Source: Micromonospora citrea
GTDB lineage: Bacteria > Actinomycetota > Actinomycetes > Mycobacteriales > Micromonosporaceae
Length of the DNA: 64,000 nt
Direction: 5' to 3'
Assembly (NCBI RefSeq): GCF_900090315.1
Contig: NZ_FMHZ01000002.1
Span: forward strand, 5,736,501-5,800,500
Made by a program: the position numbers and the translations under genes. Positions within the stretch are counted from its first letter, which is position 1. Each line of letters begins with the position of its first letter. The notes below the pieces were generated by a model. It made no database searches. It saw only the letters and a list, made by a program, of their open reading frames with translations, and was not told the DNA's origin. This document shows, one piece after another, positions 1 through 8,424 of the stretch.

Positions 1-2304
1 GAGTACTGGTGGTACGAGGACTCCACCCCCACCCACTCCTGGATGCGCTGGCGCTACCACTACCCGCAGGCCGCCTTCCCGTACGACGAGCTGGTCGCCG
101 TGAACGCGCTGCGCGGCCGGGACGACACCGAGTACGAGCTGGTGGACACCGGCATCTTCGACGACGACCGGTACTGGGCGGTGACCGTCGACTACGCCAA
201 GGCGGGCCCGACGGACATGTGCGTCGTGATCACGGTCGCCAACCGGGGCGACCGGGCCGCCACCCTGCACGTGCTGCCCACCCTCTGGTTCCGCAACACC
301 TGGGCGTGGGGGCTGCCCGGCGGCGACCGGGTGCCCCGGCTCGTGGGTGAGGGTTCGCGGCTGGTGGGGGAGCACCGGGTGCTCGGGCAACTGCTGCTGG
401 AGGGCGACGGCGAGCCGACGCCGCTGCTGTGCGACAACGACTCCAACGCCGAGCGGCTCTGGGGGCTGCCCGGCCGGTCCCGCTACCCGAAGGACGGCAT
501 CAACGACCACGTGGTCGACGGGGCCGCGACGGTCAATCCGGCGCGGGAGGGCACCAAGGGCGCGCTGCACTACGTGCTGGACGTGCCGGCCGGGGCGCAG
601 CGGCGGATCCGGCTGCGGCTGACCCGCACCGCCCCGCCGCCCGGCGGCAGCCCGCCGCCCCCGGCCGACCTGGGTGACGGCTTCGACGCGGTGGTGTGGG
701 CCCGCCGGGCGGAGGCGAACCGCTTCTTCGCCGGGGTGATCCCGGCCGCGGCGACCCCCGACGAGGCGCTGGTGGCCCGGCAGGCGATCGCCGGGCTGAT
801 GTGGGGCAAGCAGTTCTACCACTTCGACGTCAAGCGGTGGCTGGAGGGCGATCCCGGCTCCGCGCCGCCGCCGGGGCGCCGGCACGGGCGCAACAGCGCC
901 TGGTGGCACATGAACAGCTTCGACGTGATCTCCATGCCGGACCCGTGGGAGTACCCCTGGTACGCGGCCTGGGACCTGGCCTTCCACTGCGTCAGCATCG
1001 CCCGGGTCGACCCCGGCTTCGCCAAGGAGCAGCTGCTGCTCCTGCTACGCGAGTGGTACCTGCACCCCAACGGGCAGATCCCGGCGTACGAGTGGGCGTT
1101 CGGCGACGTGAACCCGCCGGTGCACGCGTGGGCGGCGCTGAAGGTCTTCGAGATCGACGGCGGCCGGGACCACGACTTCCTGGCCCGGGTGATGCACAAG
1201 CTGCTGCTGAACTTCACCTGGTGGGTCAACCGCAAGGACACCGTCGGCAACAACGTCTTCGAGGGCGGCTTCCTCGGGCTGGACAACGTCGGCCCGTTCG
1301 ACCGCTCGGCGGCGCTGCCGGTGGCCGGGGTACTGGAGCAGTCCGACGGCACGGCGTGGATGGCGATGTACGCGCTCAACCTGCTCGACATCGCCGTCGT
1401 GCTGGCCGAGCACGACCGCACCTGGGTCGACACCGCCACCAAGTTCTTCGAGCACTTCGCCTACATCGCCGCCGCCGCGTACGAGCAGGGCCTGTGGGAC
1501 GCCGAGGACGAGTTCTTCTACGACGTGCTGCGGCTGGCCGACGGCACGAGAGTGCCGCTGCGGGTCCGTTCGGTCGTCGGCCTGCTGCCGCTGGCGGCGA
1601 CGACCCGGCTCACCGCCCACACCCTGCACCGGCTGCCCGAGCTGCACGCCCGGCTGCGCTGGTTCCTCACCAACCGCCCCGAGTACGCCGACGTGATCGG
1701 CGCCCGGCGGCTCGGGCCCGACGGTCGCCAGCACCGGCTGCTGTCGATGGTCGGCCCGGAGCAGATCGTGCGGCTGCTCGCCCGGATGCTCGACACCGAC
1801 GAGTTCCTCTCCGAGTACGGGCTGCGGACGCTGTCGCGGGCGCACCTGGACAAGCCGTTCTCGGTGACCCTCGGCGGGCAGGAGTTCAGCGTCGGCTACG
1901 AACCGGCCGAGTCGACCAGCGGCCTGTTCGGGGGCAACTCGAACTGGCGCGGCCCGATCTGGATGCCGACCAACTTCCTGCTGATCAGCGCGCTGCGCGA
2001 CTACGCCGCCTTCTTCGGCGACGACCTGCAGGTGGAGTACCCGACGCGGTCGGGGGTGAAGCGGACCCTCGACGAGATCGCCGACGACCTCTCCGCGCGG
2101 CTGGTCTCGCTGTTCACCCGCGACGGCTGGGGCCGGCGACCGATCTACGGCGCCGCCCAGCTCTTCCAGACCCACCCGGACTGGCGGGACCTGATCTGCT
2201 TCCCCGAGTACTTCCACGGCGACAACGGCGCCGGCCTGGGCGCCTGGCACCAGACCGGCTGGACGGCGCTGGTCGCCGACCTGATCCTCACCCTGCGACG
2301 CTGA
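1..2304 (+). CDS. MGH1/GH63-like glycosidase, 5' end outside window
   Basis: The reading frame is open from base 1 and runs 767 codons to the TGA at 2302-2304, so the N-terminus lies upstream of the window. The protein is rich in aromatic residues and has the look of an (alpha/alpha)6-barrel hydrolase of the MGH1-like/GH63 glucosidase family, for example WDLAFHC, EWAFGDVNPPVHAW and, near the end, GGNSNWRGPIWMPTN. GH63 enzymes remove glucose from oligosaccharides or act on small glucosides; the bacterial members are mostly cytoplasmic and their substrates are rarely known. Family membership is fairly sure; substrate is not. The following gene starts about 130 bases later from its own promoter. 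Confidence 0.8.
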   Translation, partial: EYWWYEDSTPTHSWMRWRYHYPQAAFPYDELVAVNALRGRDDTEYELVDTGIFDDDRYWAVTVDYAKAGPTDMCVVITVANRGDRAATLHVLPTLWFRNTWAWGLPGGDRVPRLVGEGSRLVGEHRVLGQLLLEGDGEPTPLLCDNDSNAERLWGLPGRSRYPKDGINDHVVDGAATVNPAREGTKGALHYVLDVPAGAQRRIRLRLTRTAPPPGGSPPPPADLGDGFDAVVWARRAEANRFFAGVIPAAATPDEALVARQAIAGLMWGKQFYHFDVKRWLEGDPGSAPPPGRRHGRNSAWWHMNSFDVISMPDPWEYPWYAAWDLAFHCVSIARVDPGFAKEQLLLLLREWYLHPNGQIPAYEWAFGDVNPPVHAWAALKVFEIDGGRDHDFLARVMHKLLLNFTWWVNRKDTVGNNVFEGGFLGLDNVGPFDRSAALPVAGVLEQSDGTAWMAMYALNLLDIAVVLAEHDRTWVDTATKFFEHFAYIAAAAYEQGLWDAEDEFFYDVLRLADGTRVPLRVRSVVGLLPLAATTRLTAHTLHRLPELHARLRWFLTNRPEYADVIGARRLGPDGRQHRLLSMVGPEQIVRLLARMLDTDEFLSEYGLRTLSRAHLDKPFSVTLGGQEFSVGYEPAESTSGLFGGNSNWRGPIWMPTNFLLISALRDYAAFFGDDLQVEYPTRSGVKRTLDEIADDLSARLVSLFTRDGWGRRPIYGAAQLFQTHPDWRDLICFPEYFHGDNGAGLGAWHQTGWTALVADLILTLRR

Positions 2305-2419
2305 CCTGCCCGTCTCGCCCTGTGCCCGCGCCGAGGTGCGGTCCGGGCCCCGGTCCGTCGCCCCATGCCGGCGACAGTCGCCAATCCGTCGCGGAGTCGT
2401 CACGGCCTGTGACACTCGC

Positions 2420-2425
2420 TAGCAT
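2420..2425 (+). promoter_or_regulatory. -10-like TAGCAT, leaderless promoter
   Basis: TAGCAT lies 7 nt before the GTG at 2433 and no purine-rich ribosome site precedes that GTG. This is the TANNNT-N6-8-start layout typical of leaderless actinobacterial transcripts and it supports the chosen start of the TetR gene. Confidence 0.45.
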
Positions 2426-2432
2426 CGGCGGC

Positions 2433-3008
2433 GTGTCGCCAGCAGACGGATCAGACGCCGCCCCCGAGCGCGAGCGGGTGGCGCTGGCCGCCCGGGAGTT
2501 GGCCGAGGCGGAGGGGTGGGCGGCGGTGACCCACCGCCGGCTGGCCGAGCGGATCGGGATCGACATCGAGGTCGTCTACCGCTGGTTTCCGGATCCCGCC
2601 GCGCTGATGTCGGCCGTGGCGGTGCTCGGCTTCGCCGACCTGGCCGCCGCGCTCGCCGCCGCCCGGGAGACCGCCGCCGGGGGCGGGCACGGCGAGTGGC
2701 CGGCCGTGGTGACGGCCTACCTGGATTTCGCGTACGCCAGTCCCGAGGTCTACGACGCGATGCTCGCCCACACCTCGGATCTCACCCTGGGCCGCGACCC
2801 GGGTCCCGGGGCACCCTGGGCGGCCTTCGCCGAACTGCGCGTGGCCCTGGCGCCGTTGGCCGCCGGCCGTGACCCCGACACGCTCGCCGAGGTCGGCTGG
2901 GCGCTGCTGCACGGCACGGTCATGCTGACCCGGGGCGGGCGGCTGCGCCCCGACAGGCAGGAACAGCGCGAGGACATGATCGTCTCCGGTGTGTTCGCCA
3001 ACCCGTGA
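2433..3008 (+). CDS. TetR/AcrR family transcriptional regulator
   Basis: A 191-residue regulator. Residues about 10-60 form the TetR helix-turn-helix, including ALAARELAEAEGWAAVTHRR and a recognition region around IGIDIEVVYRWFPD. The remainder is a helical ligand-binding domain of the WHG/TetR_C_33 kind. The frame is open far upstream inside the glycosidase gene, but GTG 2433 is preferred because homology begins just after it and a TAGCAT hexamer sits 7 nt upstream. It probably controls itself or a neighbour; the effector is unknown. An inverted repeat at 3069-3103, between this gene and the HAD gene, is a candidate operator. Confidence 0.85.
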   Translation: MSPADGSDAAPERERVALAARELAEAEGWAAVTHRRLAERIGIDIEVVYRWFPDPAALMSAVAVLGFADLAAALAAARETAAGGGHGEWPAVVTAYLDFAYASPEVYDAMLAHTSDLTLGRDPGPGAPWAAFAELRVALAPLAAGRDPDTLAEVGWALLHGTVMLTRGGRLRPDRQEQREDMIVSGVFANP

Positions 3009-3068
3009 CCCCCGCACCCCGGACCCCTGTCGCGAGCCGCTCCCAACTCGCTTGCCGCTCGGAATCCT

Positions 3069-3103
3069 GGACAGTTACGGTGCGCACCGCACGGGAACTG
3101 TCC
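3069..3103. promoter_or_regulatory. inverted repeat in tetR-HAD intergenic region
   Basis: Arms GGACAGTT and AACTGTCC enclose a second perfect palindrome, GGTGCGCACC (3079-3088). It lies 60 bp after the TetR stop codon and 60 bp before the HAD start, where an operator for the HAD promoter would be expected. A transcription terminator is the other reading. Confidence 0.4.
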
Positions 3104-3163
3104 AAGATCACATGGGTGCGCCCCCGCCAGCTCGGCCCGGAGTCGCATCGCGGGGAGGAAGTC

Positions 3164-3871
3164 ATGGGGGACGCGACGCGCAGGCGCGGCGGGCAGGTGC
3201 TCGTCTTCGACGCCGACGACACGCTCTGGGAGAACAACGTCCTGTTCGAGCGGGTGATCGACGACTTCCTGGAGTGGCTGGACCACCCGACCCTCGACCG
3301 GGCCGAGACCCGGGCCATCCTCGACGACGTCGAGCGGGCCAACGCGGTCGCCCACGGGTACGGCAGCAAGGTGTTCCTGCGCAGCCTGGCGGAGTGCCTG
3401 GAGCGGCTGCGCCAGCGGCCCGCCACGGAGGCGGAGCGGCGCGAGATCGAGGGCCTGGCGGCGGCGCTGGTCGAGCACCGGGTCGAGCTGATGCCGGGGG
3501 TGGCCGAGGCGCTCGACGAGCTGGCCGGGCGGCACGAGCTGCTGCTGCTGACCAAGGGCGACCGCGAGGAACAGCAGCGCAAGCTGGACGCCTGCGGGCT
3601 GCTGCACCACTTCCGGGCCGCGCACATCGTGCCGGAGAAGGACGTCGACACCTACCGTTGGCTCACCCGGGAGCACGACCTCGACCCGGCCGGCGCGTGG
3701 ATGATCGGCAACTCCCCGAAGTCCGACATCCTGCCGGCCCGCGCCGCCGGCATGAACGCCGTGTTCATCCCCAACGACAACACGTGGGTGCTGGAGCACG
3801 ACGAGCTGGACCCGACCGACCGGGGCGTGCTGCGGCTGTCCGCCTTCCCCGAACTGCTGCTGCACTTCTGA
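3164..3871 (+). CDS. HAD superfamily hydrolase
   Basis: A 235-residue haloacid dehalogenase-type phosphohydrolase. Motif I is DADDTLW near residue 16, motif II is LLLTKGD, the motif III lysine is in VPEKD, and motif IV is MIGNSPKSD. The full catalytic set is present, so an active cytoplasmic phosphatase is likely; its substrate cannot be read from sequence. ATG 3164 was chosen because GGGGAGGAA stands 4-12 nt upstream and the HAD core starts soon after. Longer upstream starts would add a low-complexity tail. The gene stands alone, between the TetR gene and a non-coding repeat region. Confidence 0.88.
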   Translation: MGDATRRRGGQVLVFDADDTLWENNVLFERVIDDFLEWLDHPTLDRAETRAILDDVERANAVAHGYGSKVFLRSLAECLERLRQRPATEAERREIEGLAAALVEHRVELMPGVAEALDELAGRHELLLLTKGDREEQQRKLDACGLLHHFRAAHIVPEKDVDTYRWLTREHDLDPAGAWMIGNSPKSDILPARAAGMNAVFIPNDNTWVLEHDELDPTDRGVLRLSAFPELLLHF

Positions 3872-4470
3872 ACCGCACGCCGGCCGCCGCCGCGGGCCGT
3901 AGGCTGGGCGGCGGCGCGGGCCGTACGCCGGCCACCGCGCCCTCGGCGCGGGCCGTACGCCGGCCACCGCCGAGGGCCGAAGGCCGGGTGTCGGCGGCGG
4001 CGCGGGCACCGGCCACACGGTTGTCGCCTCGACGGGAAAACAGCGCTGCTCGGCATGGCCGTGTTACGTCGACATGCCGCTTTTTCACCTTGACATCAAT
4101 CACCCGCGCCCGGCCCCGGTTCGTCCTTGTCCGGCCACCGGCGGCACGCCTAGCCTGATCCGGCGCTCACGGCTCCTCGGGGTGAGTCGGGGGCGCGCCG
4201 AAGTCCGGTAGTTGGGCACCGTGGAGCTGAGTGCAGGCGGCAGGCTCGCCGTGTTGAGCCCGGCGTGGGCGGCGTGCCACGCCCGCGCGCTCATCTGGCG
4301 AAGTCCGCTACCACGCCGGACGGCTGGGGGTCAGGACCGGGGAGTTGCGGACCCGGTCCTGACCCGCCCCGGCAGGTGCCCGGGGGTCGACCCCGCTCGA
4401 CGCGAAGGAGCCCGGGACACCGTGACGCCAGGCATCCCCCGCCCGTACGCGAGCCTCGACCGTCACTGAC
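3872..4470. other. gene-poor stretch with repeats and possible relic
   Basis: No convincing gene in about 600 bp. It holds a 32-bp-period direct repeat at 3913-3970. A short plus-strand stretch at 4221-4275 reads GGRLAVLSPAWAA, which resembles the start of S66 LD-carboxypeptidases and then loses all likeness; it may be a relic or chance. Confidence 0.45.
3913..3970. repeat. two exact 26-bp direct repeats, period 32
   Basis: Identical 26-bp units at 3913-3938 and 3945-3970, beginning GGCGCGGGCC and containing the palindromic core GTACGCCGGC-like sequence. A third, decayed copy begins near 3891. Function unknown. Confidence 0.8.
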
Positions 4471-4947
4471 ATGGGCGGTTGGGTCGACGTCTACCAGCGC
4501 GACGACGGCCGCCTCTACGTGTCCAGCCACTCCCGCGTCGTGGGCGGCCCGAGGGTGGTGAACGGCTGGTGCGAGGCGACCACCGCCGACGTGGCCGACG
4601 GCCGCCTCGGCGCGCTGGTGCGCGACGGCCTGCGGGCCGGCGAGGAGCCGCTGCGGGACGTCACGGCGGACGACGTGCGGGAGTTCCTGCGCCGGCTCCT
4701 GGCGTTGGCGCGGGTCGGTTCCGTCGCCGTCTTCGCCCGGGGCGCCCGGGCGGTGGGCGTCGAGCGTCACGACTCCGGCGGCTGCGTGGTCGTCGCCACC
4801 GAGTACCGGGGCGCGGGCCTCGGGTTCGTGTTCACGGACACCACGATCGCCGTCCCGGCGGAGGCCCCCGCCGACGACCTCGGCAGGGCCGTCCGGCGAG
4901 GGCTCGCCTCCTCCTGCGATCCCGGGAGCCGAGGACACCGCCGTTGA
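4471..4947 (+). CDS. hypothetical protein
   Basis: A 158-codon open frame with credible codon use (MGGWVDVYQRDDGRLYVSS...). I do not recognise a family; its size and alternating strand/helix look recall small bacterial immunity-type proteins, but this is only an impression. No clear ribosome site precedes ATG 4471 and the frame is open upstream, so the start is uncertain. The last dozen codons lie inside the first unit of the 51-bp-period tandem repeat, so the native C-terminus may have been replaced. Confidence 0.45.
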   Translation: MGGWVDVYQRDDGRLYVSSHSRVVGGPRVVNGWCEATTADVADGRLGALVRDGLRAGEEPLRDVTADDVREFLRRLLALARVGSVAVFARGARAVGVERHDSGGCVVVATEYRGAGLGFVFTDTTIAVPAEAPADDLGRAVRRGLASSCDPGSRGHRR

Positions 4948-5014
4948 CGCCGGAATCGGCCCGCTTGCGATCCCGGGAGCCGACGACACCGCCGTTGACG
5001 CCGGAATCGGCCCG
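4915..5014. repeat. tandem repeat, 2 units of 51 bp period
   Basis: A 49-bp unit beginning TGCGATCCCGGGAGCCGA occurs at 4915-4963 and 4966-5014 with a single mismatch (GAGGAC against GACGAC). It lies at the junction between the unknown gene at 4471 and the MFS fragment on the other strand. No further copy was noticed in the window. Confidence 0.85.
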
Positions 5015-5029
5015 ACCACCCCGCGCGGG

Positions 5030-5277
5030 CGTCGGTGTCCGAAGCGCGGGACGGTGGCGGCTCGGCCGTCCAGCCCGATCAGGCTCGGCGCCGCGCCCGC
5101 CAGGCCGGTCCAGCGCACCACGGCGAACGGGACGAGCAGGAGCGTCCCCGTCAGCCCGCCGAAGACCCCACGTACGGTCGCGCTCACGGACCTGTCCGTC
5201 AGCTTTCCGGCGGTGATGTCGCCGAGGAGACTGCCCGCGCCGTAGGCGAGCGGTCTTCCGGCGTCGTGTACGGGCGG
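5030..5277 (-). pseudogene. MFS transporter fragment
   Basis: On the minus strand the frame is open below an in-frame TGA at 5278-5280 and reads LAYGAGSLLGDITAGKLTDR, followed by a hydrophobic helix (GVFGGLTGTLLLVPFAVV). A YG-G--LG----GKL-DR pattern is characteristic of the loop and helix in the second half of major facilitator transporters (arabinose-efflux type). Only one or two of twelve membrane segments remain and no start or stop belongs to it, so it is a relic. Its low-coordinate end runs into the 51-bp-period repeat. Confidence 0.55.
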
Positions 5278-5288
5278 TCACGCCTGGG

Positions 5289-5564
5289 TCAGGAGACCTC
5301 GCCGCGCACGATCGCGACCGCCACCCGGCAGAACTCGTCCATGTCCGGCTCGAAGCCGGCAGCGATGTCGGGGTGCAGGCCGCCACGGGTCTCGTCGAGC
5401 AGTCGCTGGCAGACCTGCTCGACCGGCTCGCCGGCGTAGCTGGCGCTGACCCGTTCCGTCGCGGCCCGCAGCGCCGAGGTCAGCTGGTCCTCCAACGGGC
5501 CGCGCAGCTTCTGCTGCACGGGATCGAGCCCGCGAGGGTCCAGCGTGACATGTGGCTCCGACAT
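5289..5564 (-). CDS. hypothetical 91-residue protein
   Basis: A small acidic, mostly helical protein (MSEPHVTLDPRGLDPVQQ... to VAIVRGEVS). ATG 5564 is preceded by AAGGGAG at a good distance. No family recognised. It follows the RusA-like gene by 47 bp on the same strand, so the two are probably co-transcribed. Confidence 0.65.
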   Translation of the reverse strand: MSEPHVTLDPRGLDPVQQKLRGPLEDQLTSALRAATERVSASYAGEPVEQVCQRLLDETRGGLHPDIAAGFEPDMDEFCRVAVAIVRGEVS

Positions 5565-5611
5565 CGGCGCTCCCTTCGTCGGCGTCCGCGATACCCCACC
5601 GCGGTCGTCGG

Positions 5612-6043
5612 TCAAACCACGTTCGGTACGGCGGCGACCCGCACCCGGTACGAGAAGTCCTCCGCCGGTTCCTCGACGTACGACAGCCGGCGGATCTGCC
5701 GGTCGTCGTCGTAGAGGGCGACATCCACGAGGACGCCGAGGTGCGCCAGGCCGATGCTGGTCACCCGCTTCTTGTCCTGGAGCACCGCACACACCCCGCC
5801 CAGCAGGGTGCTGGCGTCGGAGGTGCGGTGCCCCGGCGGGCAGCGCAGCACGAGATCCACCTCGACCGGCCCCGACAGCGGGGTCCAGCCGGTGCGCTGG
5901 GCCGCCTCGCAGGCCGCCAGGAGCAGGGTGCGGACCCTCGTCGCCTGCCGGTGCCCGGCGGCGAAGACGGACAGCGCCTCGGTCTTCACCGGTGGCAGGC
6001 CGCTCACCTCGAACGTCAGGGCGAGAGCGCGGGTGTCCTGCAC
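5612..6043 (-). CDS. RusA-like resolvase-fold protein
   Basis: A 143-residue protein starting at GTG 6043, preceded by GAGGAGG. The middle region, SDASTLLGGVCAVLQDKKRV, followed later by VALYDDDRQIRRLSYVEEP, matches the layout of RusA Holliday-junction resolvases, where an Asp-rich helix and a DDDRQI-like strand carry the catalytic acids. The usual D-x-D-N-x-x-K helix is degraded here (DASTLLGG), so nuclease activity is doubtful. Real RusA genes are usually phage-borne and about 120-140 residues long, which fits the size. Likely co-transcribed with the 91-residue gene downstream. The family call is by eye. Confidence 0.5.
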   Translation of the reverse strand: MQDTRALALTFEVSGLPPVKTEALSVFAAGHRQATRVRTLLLAACEAAQRTGWTPLSGPVEVDLVLRCPPGHRTSDASTLLGGVCAVLQDKKRVTSIGLAHLGVLVDVALYDDDRQIRRLSYVEEPAEDFSYRVRVAAVPNVV

Positions 6044-6199
6044 GACGGCACCTCCTCGTTGGGGACGATCCTGCCCAACCGGGCCGGCGGTGCAGGGGAG
6101 TTCCCGCGAGAATTAACCGATCGGACGGGGGCGGGGTCGGCCGGAGGCGGGTCGACGTCGGCGGTGAACGGTTGAGGGCCTGGTCGCGCTCGCGTTCGC

Positions 6200-6544
6200 A
6201 GCGGGCGAGTCCTCGAACAGGCCGACGCTTTCGTCACCCGTGCCGGCATGGGCGGCTGCGGCGAAGGGCTCCTCGCCGGCGTTCCCATGATCGCCGTGCC
6301 GCAGGGAGCCGAGCAGTTCATGAACGCCGACCGCCTCGTGGAACTCGGCGTCGCCCGCCGTGTGGATACCGCTGACGCCACCGCCGAGACCCTGCGCGCG
6401 GCGCTGGACGACCTGGTCGCGGATCCGGAACGCGCCGACCGGTCCAAGCGGTTGCAGGCCGCCGCCCGAGCCGAGGGCGGCACCTTCCGCGCGGCCGACC
6501 TCATCGAGAGCATCCTGGCCGCCGCGGCGAGCCCCGCGCACTGA
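6200..6544 (+). pseudogene. C-terminal fragment of MGT-type glycosyltransferase
   Basis: Open below a TGA at 6173-6175 and reading RVLEQADAFVTRAGMGG, then EGLLAGVPMIAVPQGAEQF and MNADRLVELGVARR. This is the nucleotide-sugar-binding signature at the C-terminal domain of macrolide-type (MGT/UGT) glycosyltransferases. About 115 residues of a roughly 400-residue enzyme survive. The first two thirds, including any start codon, are absent; upstream sequence bears no likeness. A TGA ends it normally at 6542-6544. Confidence 0.75.
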
Positions 6545-6577
6545 ACACTGCGGCTGACCGTGGTGCCGCAAGGATGC

Positions 6578-7657
6578 CTACGGCGTGCGGGGTAGTCGGA
6601 CCGTGACAAGGAGGCCACCGTTGGGGCTGGGGGCGAGGTCGAGGGTTCCTTGGTGGGCGCGGACGATGCTGTGCACGATGGCCAGGCCGAGGCCGACGCC
6701 GGCGTGTTGGTCGGTGCTTACGCGTTCAGTTCCGCGCTGGAAGGGTTCGGTGAGGGTCGGTATCAGTTCTGGTGCGAGCCGGCGGCCGTTGTTCTCGACC
6801 CGCAGCACGCTTGTTCCGCCGAGCGCCTCAGTGTGGACCGTTACGGTGCCGTCGGTGGGAAGGTTGTGGACGATGGCGTTCTGGATGAGGTTCGTCACCA
6901 TCCGCAACAGGAGTTCGGCGGAGCCGCTGGTCGGGGCCGCCCCGCCGGTGAGGTCCAGCGTGGTCCGGCGCTGTTCGGCGAGGGGAAGCAGCGTTTCGGC
7001 GGCTTCTTCGGCGATGAGGGACAGGTCGACCCTCTCACGGGTGAGGTTTCCGCGGTCGCTGCGGCTGAGTAGCAGGAGGGCCTCGGTGAGATTGATCGCC
7101 CGCATGTTGGCGGAGTGCAGGCGTTCGATGAGTTCGCCCCGGGCCCGCGTGGGGTCCTGGCGGGCGACGTCAAGGAGTGTTCGCGAGATCGCGAGTGGGG
7201 TGCGCAGTTCGTGGGAGGCGTTCGCGGCGAACCTCTGCTGCTCGGCGACGTGGGACTCGAGTTGTTCGAGCATCGAGTCGAACGCGTCGGAGAGTTCATG
7301 GAATTCGTCCTGGCGGCCCTTCATGCGGATCCGGTGGGACAGCGAACCGTTCCCGGCCAGCCTTGCCGCATCCGTGATCTGCGTGAGTGGTGCGAGCATC
7401 TGGCCGGCGAGGATCCATCCCCCGACGAGCCCGAACACGAGCAGGAAGACCATCGCCACGGCGGCAGCGGGGGCGAAGAGTTGAAGGAGGACGTAGCGGT
7501 TGGGCGAGATCCCGAGAAGGCCCTGGGAGGTGTCGGGTACGTAGCGCAGCAGGAAGCCCCACACCACGGCCAGCAGGAGCGCGCCTGCGACGGCGAGGAA
7601 CCCGGCGTAGCTGAGGGTGAGTTTCAGTCGGGCGCTGAGCCCTGGGCGTCTATGCAT
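6578..7657 (-). CDS. sensor histidine kinase (HAMP-HisKA type)
   Basis: A 359-residue membrane sensor. Hydrophobic helices at about 13-38 and 58-84 frame a short outer loop. A HAMP linker follows (about 85-137), then the phosphoacceptor box ASHELRTPLAISRT with His149, the N-box NLIQNAIVHN, and G-boxes HAGVGLGLAIVHS. ATG 7657 overlaps the end of the response regulator gene by 8 bp, which fixes the start and shows translational coupling. With the OmpR-type regulator it forms a two-component system next to a VanZ-like gene, which suggests cell-envelope sensing. The short loop gives no clue to the signal. Confidence 0.92.
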   Translation of the reverse strand: MHRRPGLSARLKLTLSYAGFLAVAGALLLAVVWGFLLRYVPDTSQGLLGISPNRYVLLQLFAPAAAVAMVFLLVFGLVGGWILAGQMLAPLTQITDAARLAGNGSLSHRIRMKGRQDEFHELSDAFDSMLEQLESHVAEQQRFAANASHELRTPLAISRTLLDVARQDPTRARGELIERLHSANMRAINLTEALLLLSRSDRGNLTRERVDLSLIAEEAAETLLPLAEQRRTTLDLTGGAAPTSGSAELLLRMVTNLIQNAIVHNLPTDGTVTVHTEALGGTSVLRVENNGRRLAPELIPTLTEPFQRGTERVSTDQHAGVGLGLAIVHSIVRAHQGTLDLAPSPNGGLLVTVRLPRTP

Positions 7658-8366
7658 GCGTACTGCCGGGGGTGGTGGTGTCACTGCCAGGGGCGATGGT
7701 GTTCGTATCGGTGTTGATCCGGTAGCCGACGCCGGGCGCGGTCTCGATGATCCATGGTTCGCCGAGCCGTTTGCGCAGTGCGGAGACGGTGATGCGCACG
7801 GCGTTGGTGAGGGGGTTGGCGTTCTCGTCCCAGGCCCGTTCCAGGAGCTCTTCGGCGCTGACGACACCGCCCTCGGCGGCGACGAGGACTTCCAGCACGG
7901 CGAACTGTTTGCGGGTGAGCGCGACGTAGCGTTCATCGCGGAAGACTTCCCGGCGGAAGGGGTCGAGCCGTAGGCCCGCGATCTGGCGGACCGGGGGTCG
8001 GGCGTACGCGCGTCTACGGTCGAGCGCCCTCAGCCGCAGGACGAGCTCGCGCAGCTCGAACGGTTTGGTGAGGTAGTCGTCGGCGCCGAGCTCGAACCCG
8101 GAAGCCTTGTCGTCGATCCGGTCGGCAGCGGTGAGCATGAGGATCGGGGTGCCGCTGCCGGAGGCGACGATGCGCCGGGCAATCTCGTCGCCGGAGGGGC
8201 CGGGGATGTCGCGGTCGAGGACTGCGAGGTCGTAGGAGTTGACGCTGAGCAGTTCCAGGGCGGTGTTGCCGTCGCTGGCGATGTCGGCGGCGATCGCCTC
8301 CAGCCGCAGACCGTCACGGACGGCTTCGGCGAGGTGGGGCTCGTCCTCCACGATCAGTACGCGCAT
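7650..8366 (-). CDS. OmpR/PhoB-family response regulator
   Basis: A 238-residue regulator. Residues 1-115 are a receiver with the acidic pocket EDE at 7-9, phosphoacceptor Asp51, Thr79 and Lys101 (YLTKPF). Residues about 125-222 are a winged helix (LTRKQFAVLEVL, NAVRITVSALRKRLG). The 20-residue tail is low complexity. It lies 58 bp after the VanZ-like gene and overlaps the kinase gene, so all three are probably one operon. OmpR-family proteins bind direct repeats about 11 bp apart, and such GTATC repeats occur in the 43-bp elements upstream of the VanZ-like and serine hydrolase genes; binding is inferred. A perfect palindrome GGTGTGCACACC lies at 8402-8413, upstream of this gene. Confidence 0.93.
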   Translation of the reverse strand: MRVLIVEDEPHLAEAVRDGLRLEAIAADIASDGNTALELLSVNSYDLAVLDRDIPGPSGDEIARRIVASGSGTPILMLTAADRIDDKASGFELGADDYLTKPFELRELVLRLRALDRRRAYARPPVRQIAGLRLDPFRREVFRDERYVALTRKQFAVLEVLVAAEGGVVSAEELLERAWDENANPLTNAVRITVSALRKRLGEPWIIETAPGVGYRINTDTNTIAPGSDTTTPGSTHA

Positions 8367-8424
8367 GCCTGAAGCCTATGATCGGCAAAAGATAGCGCCG
8401 AGGTGTGCACACCGGACACGCGAC

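Noticed and set aside
1045..2415. 456-residue minus-strand open frame opposite the GH63-like gene
   Set aside because: Antisense shadow of a strongly coding plus-strand gene; composition is Arg/Gly/Val-rich low complexity with no domain likeness.
3913..3970. CRISPR-like direct repeats
   Set aside because: Only two copies, spacer of 6 bp and no cas genes; a plain direct repeat.
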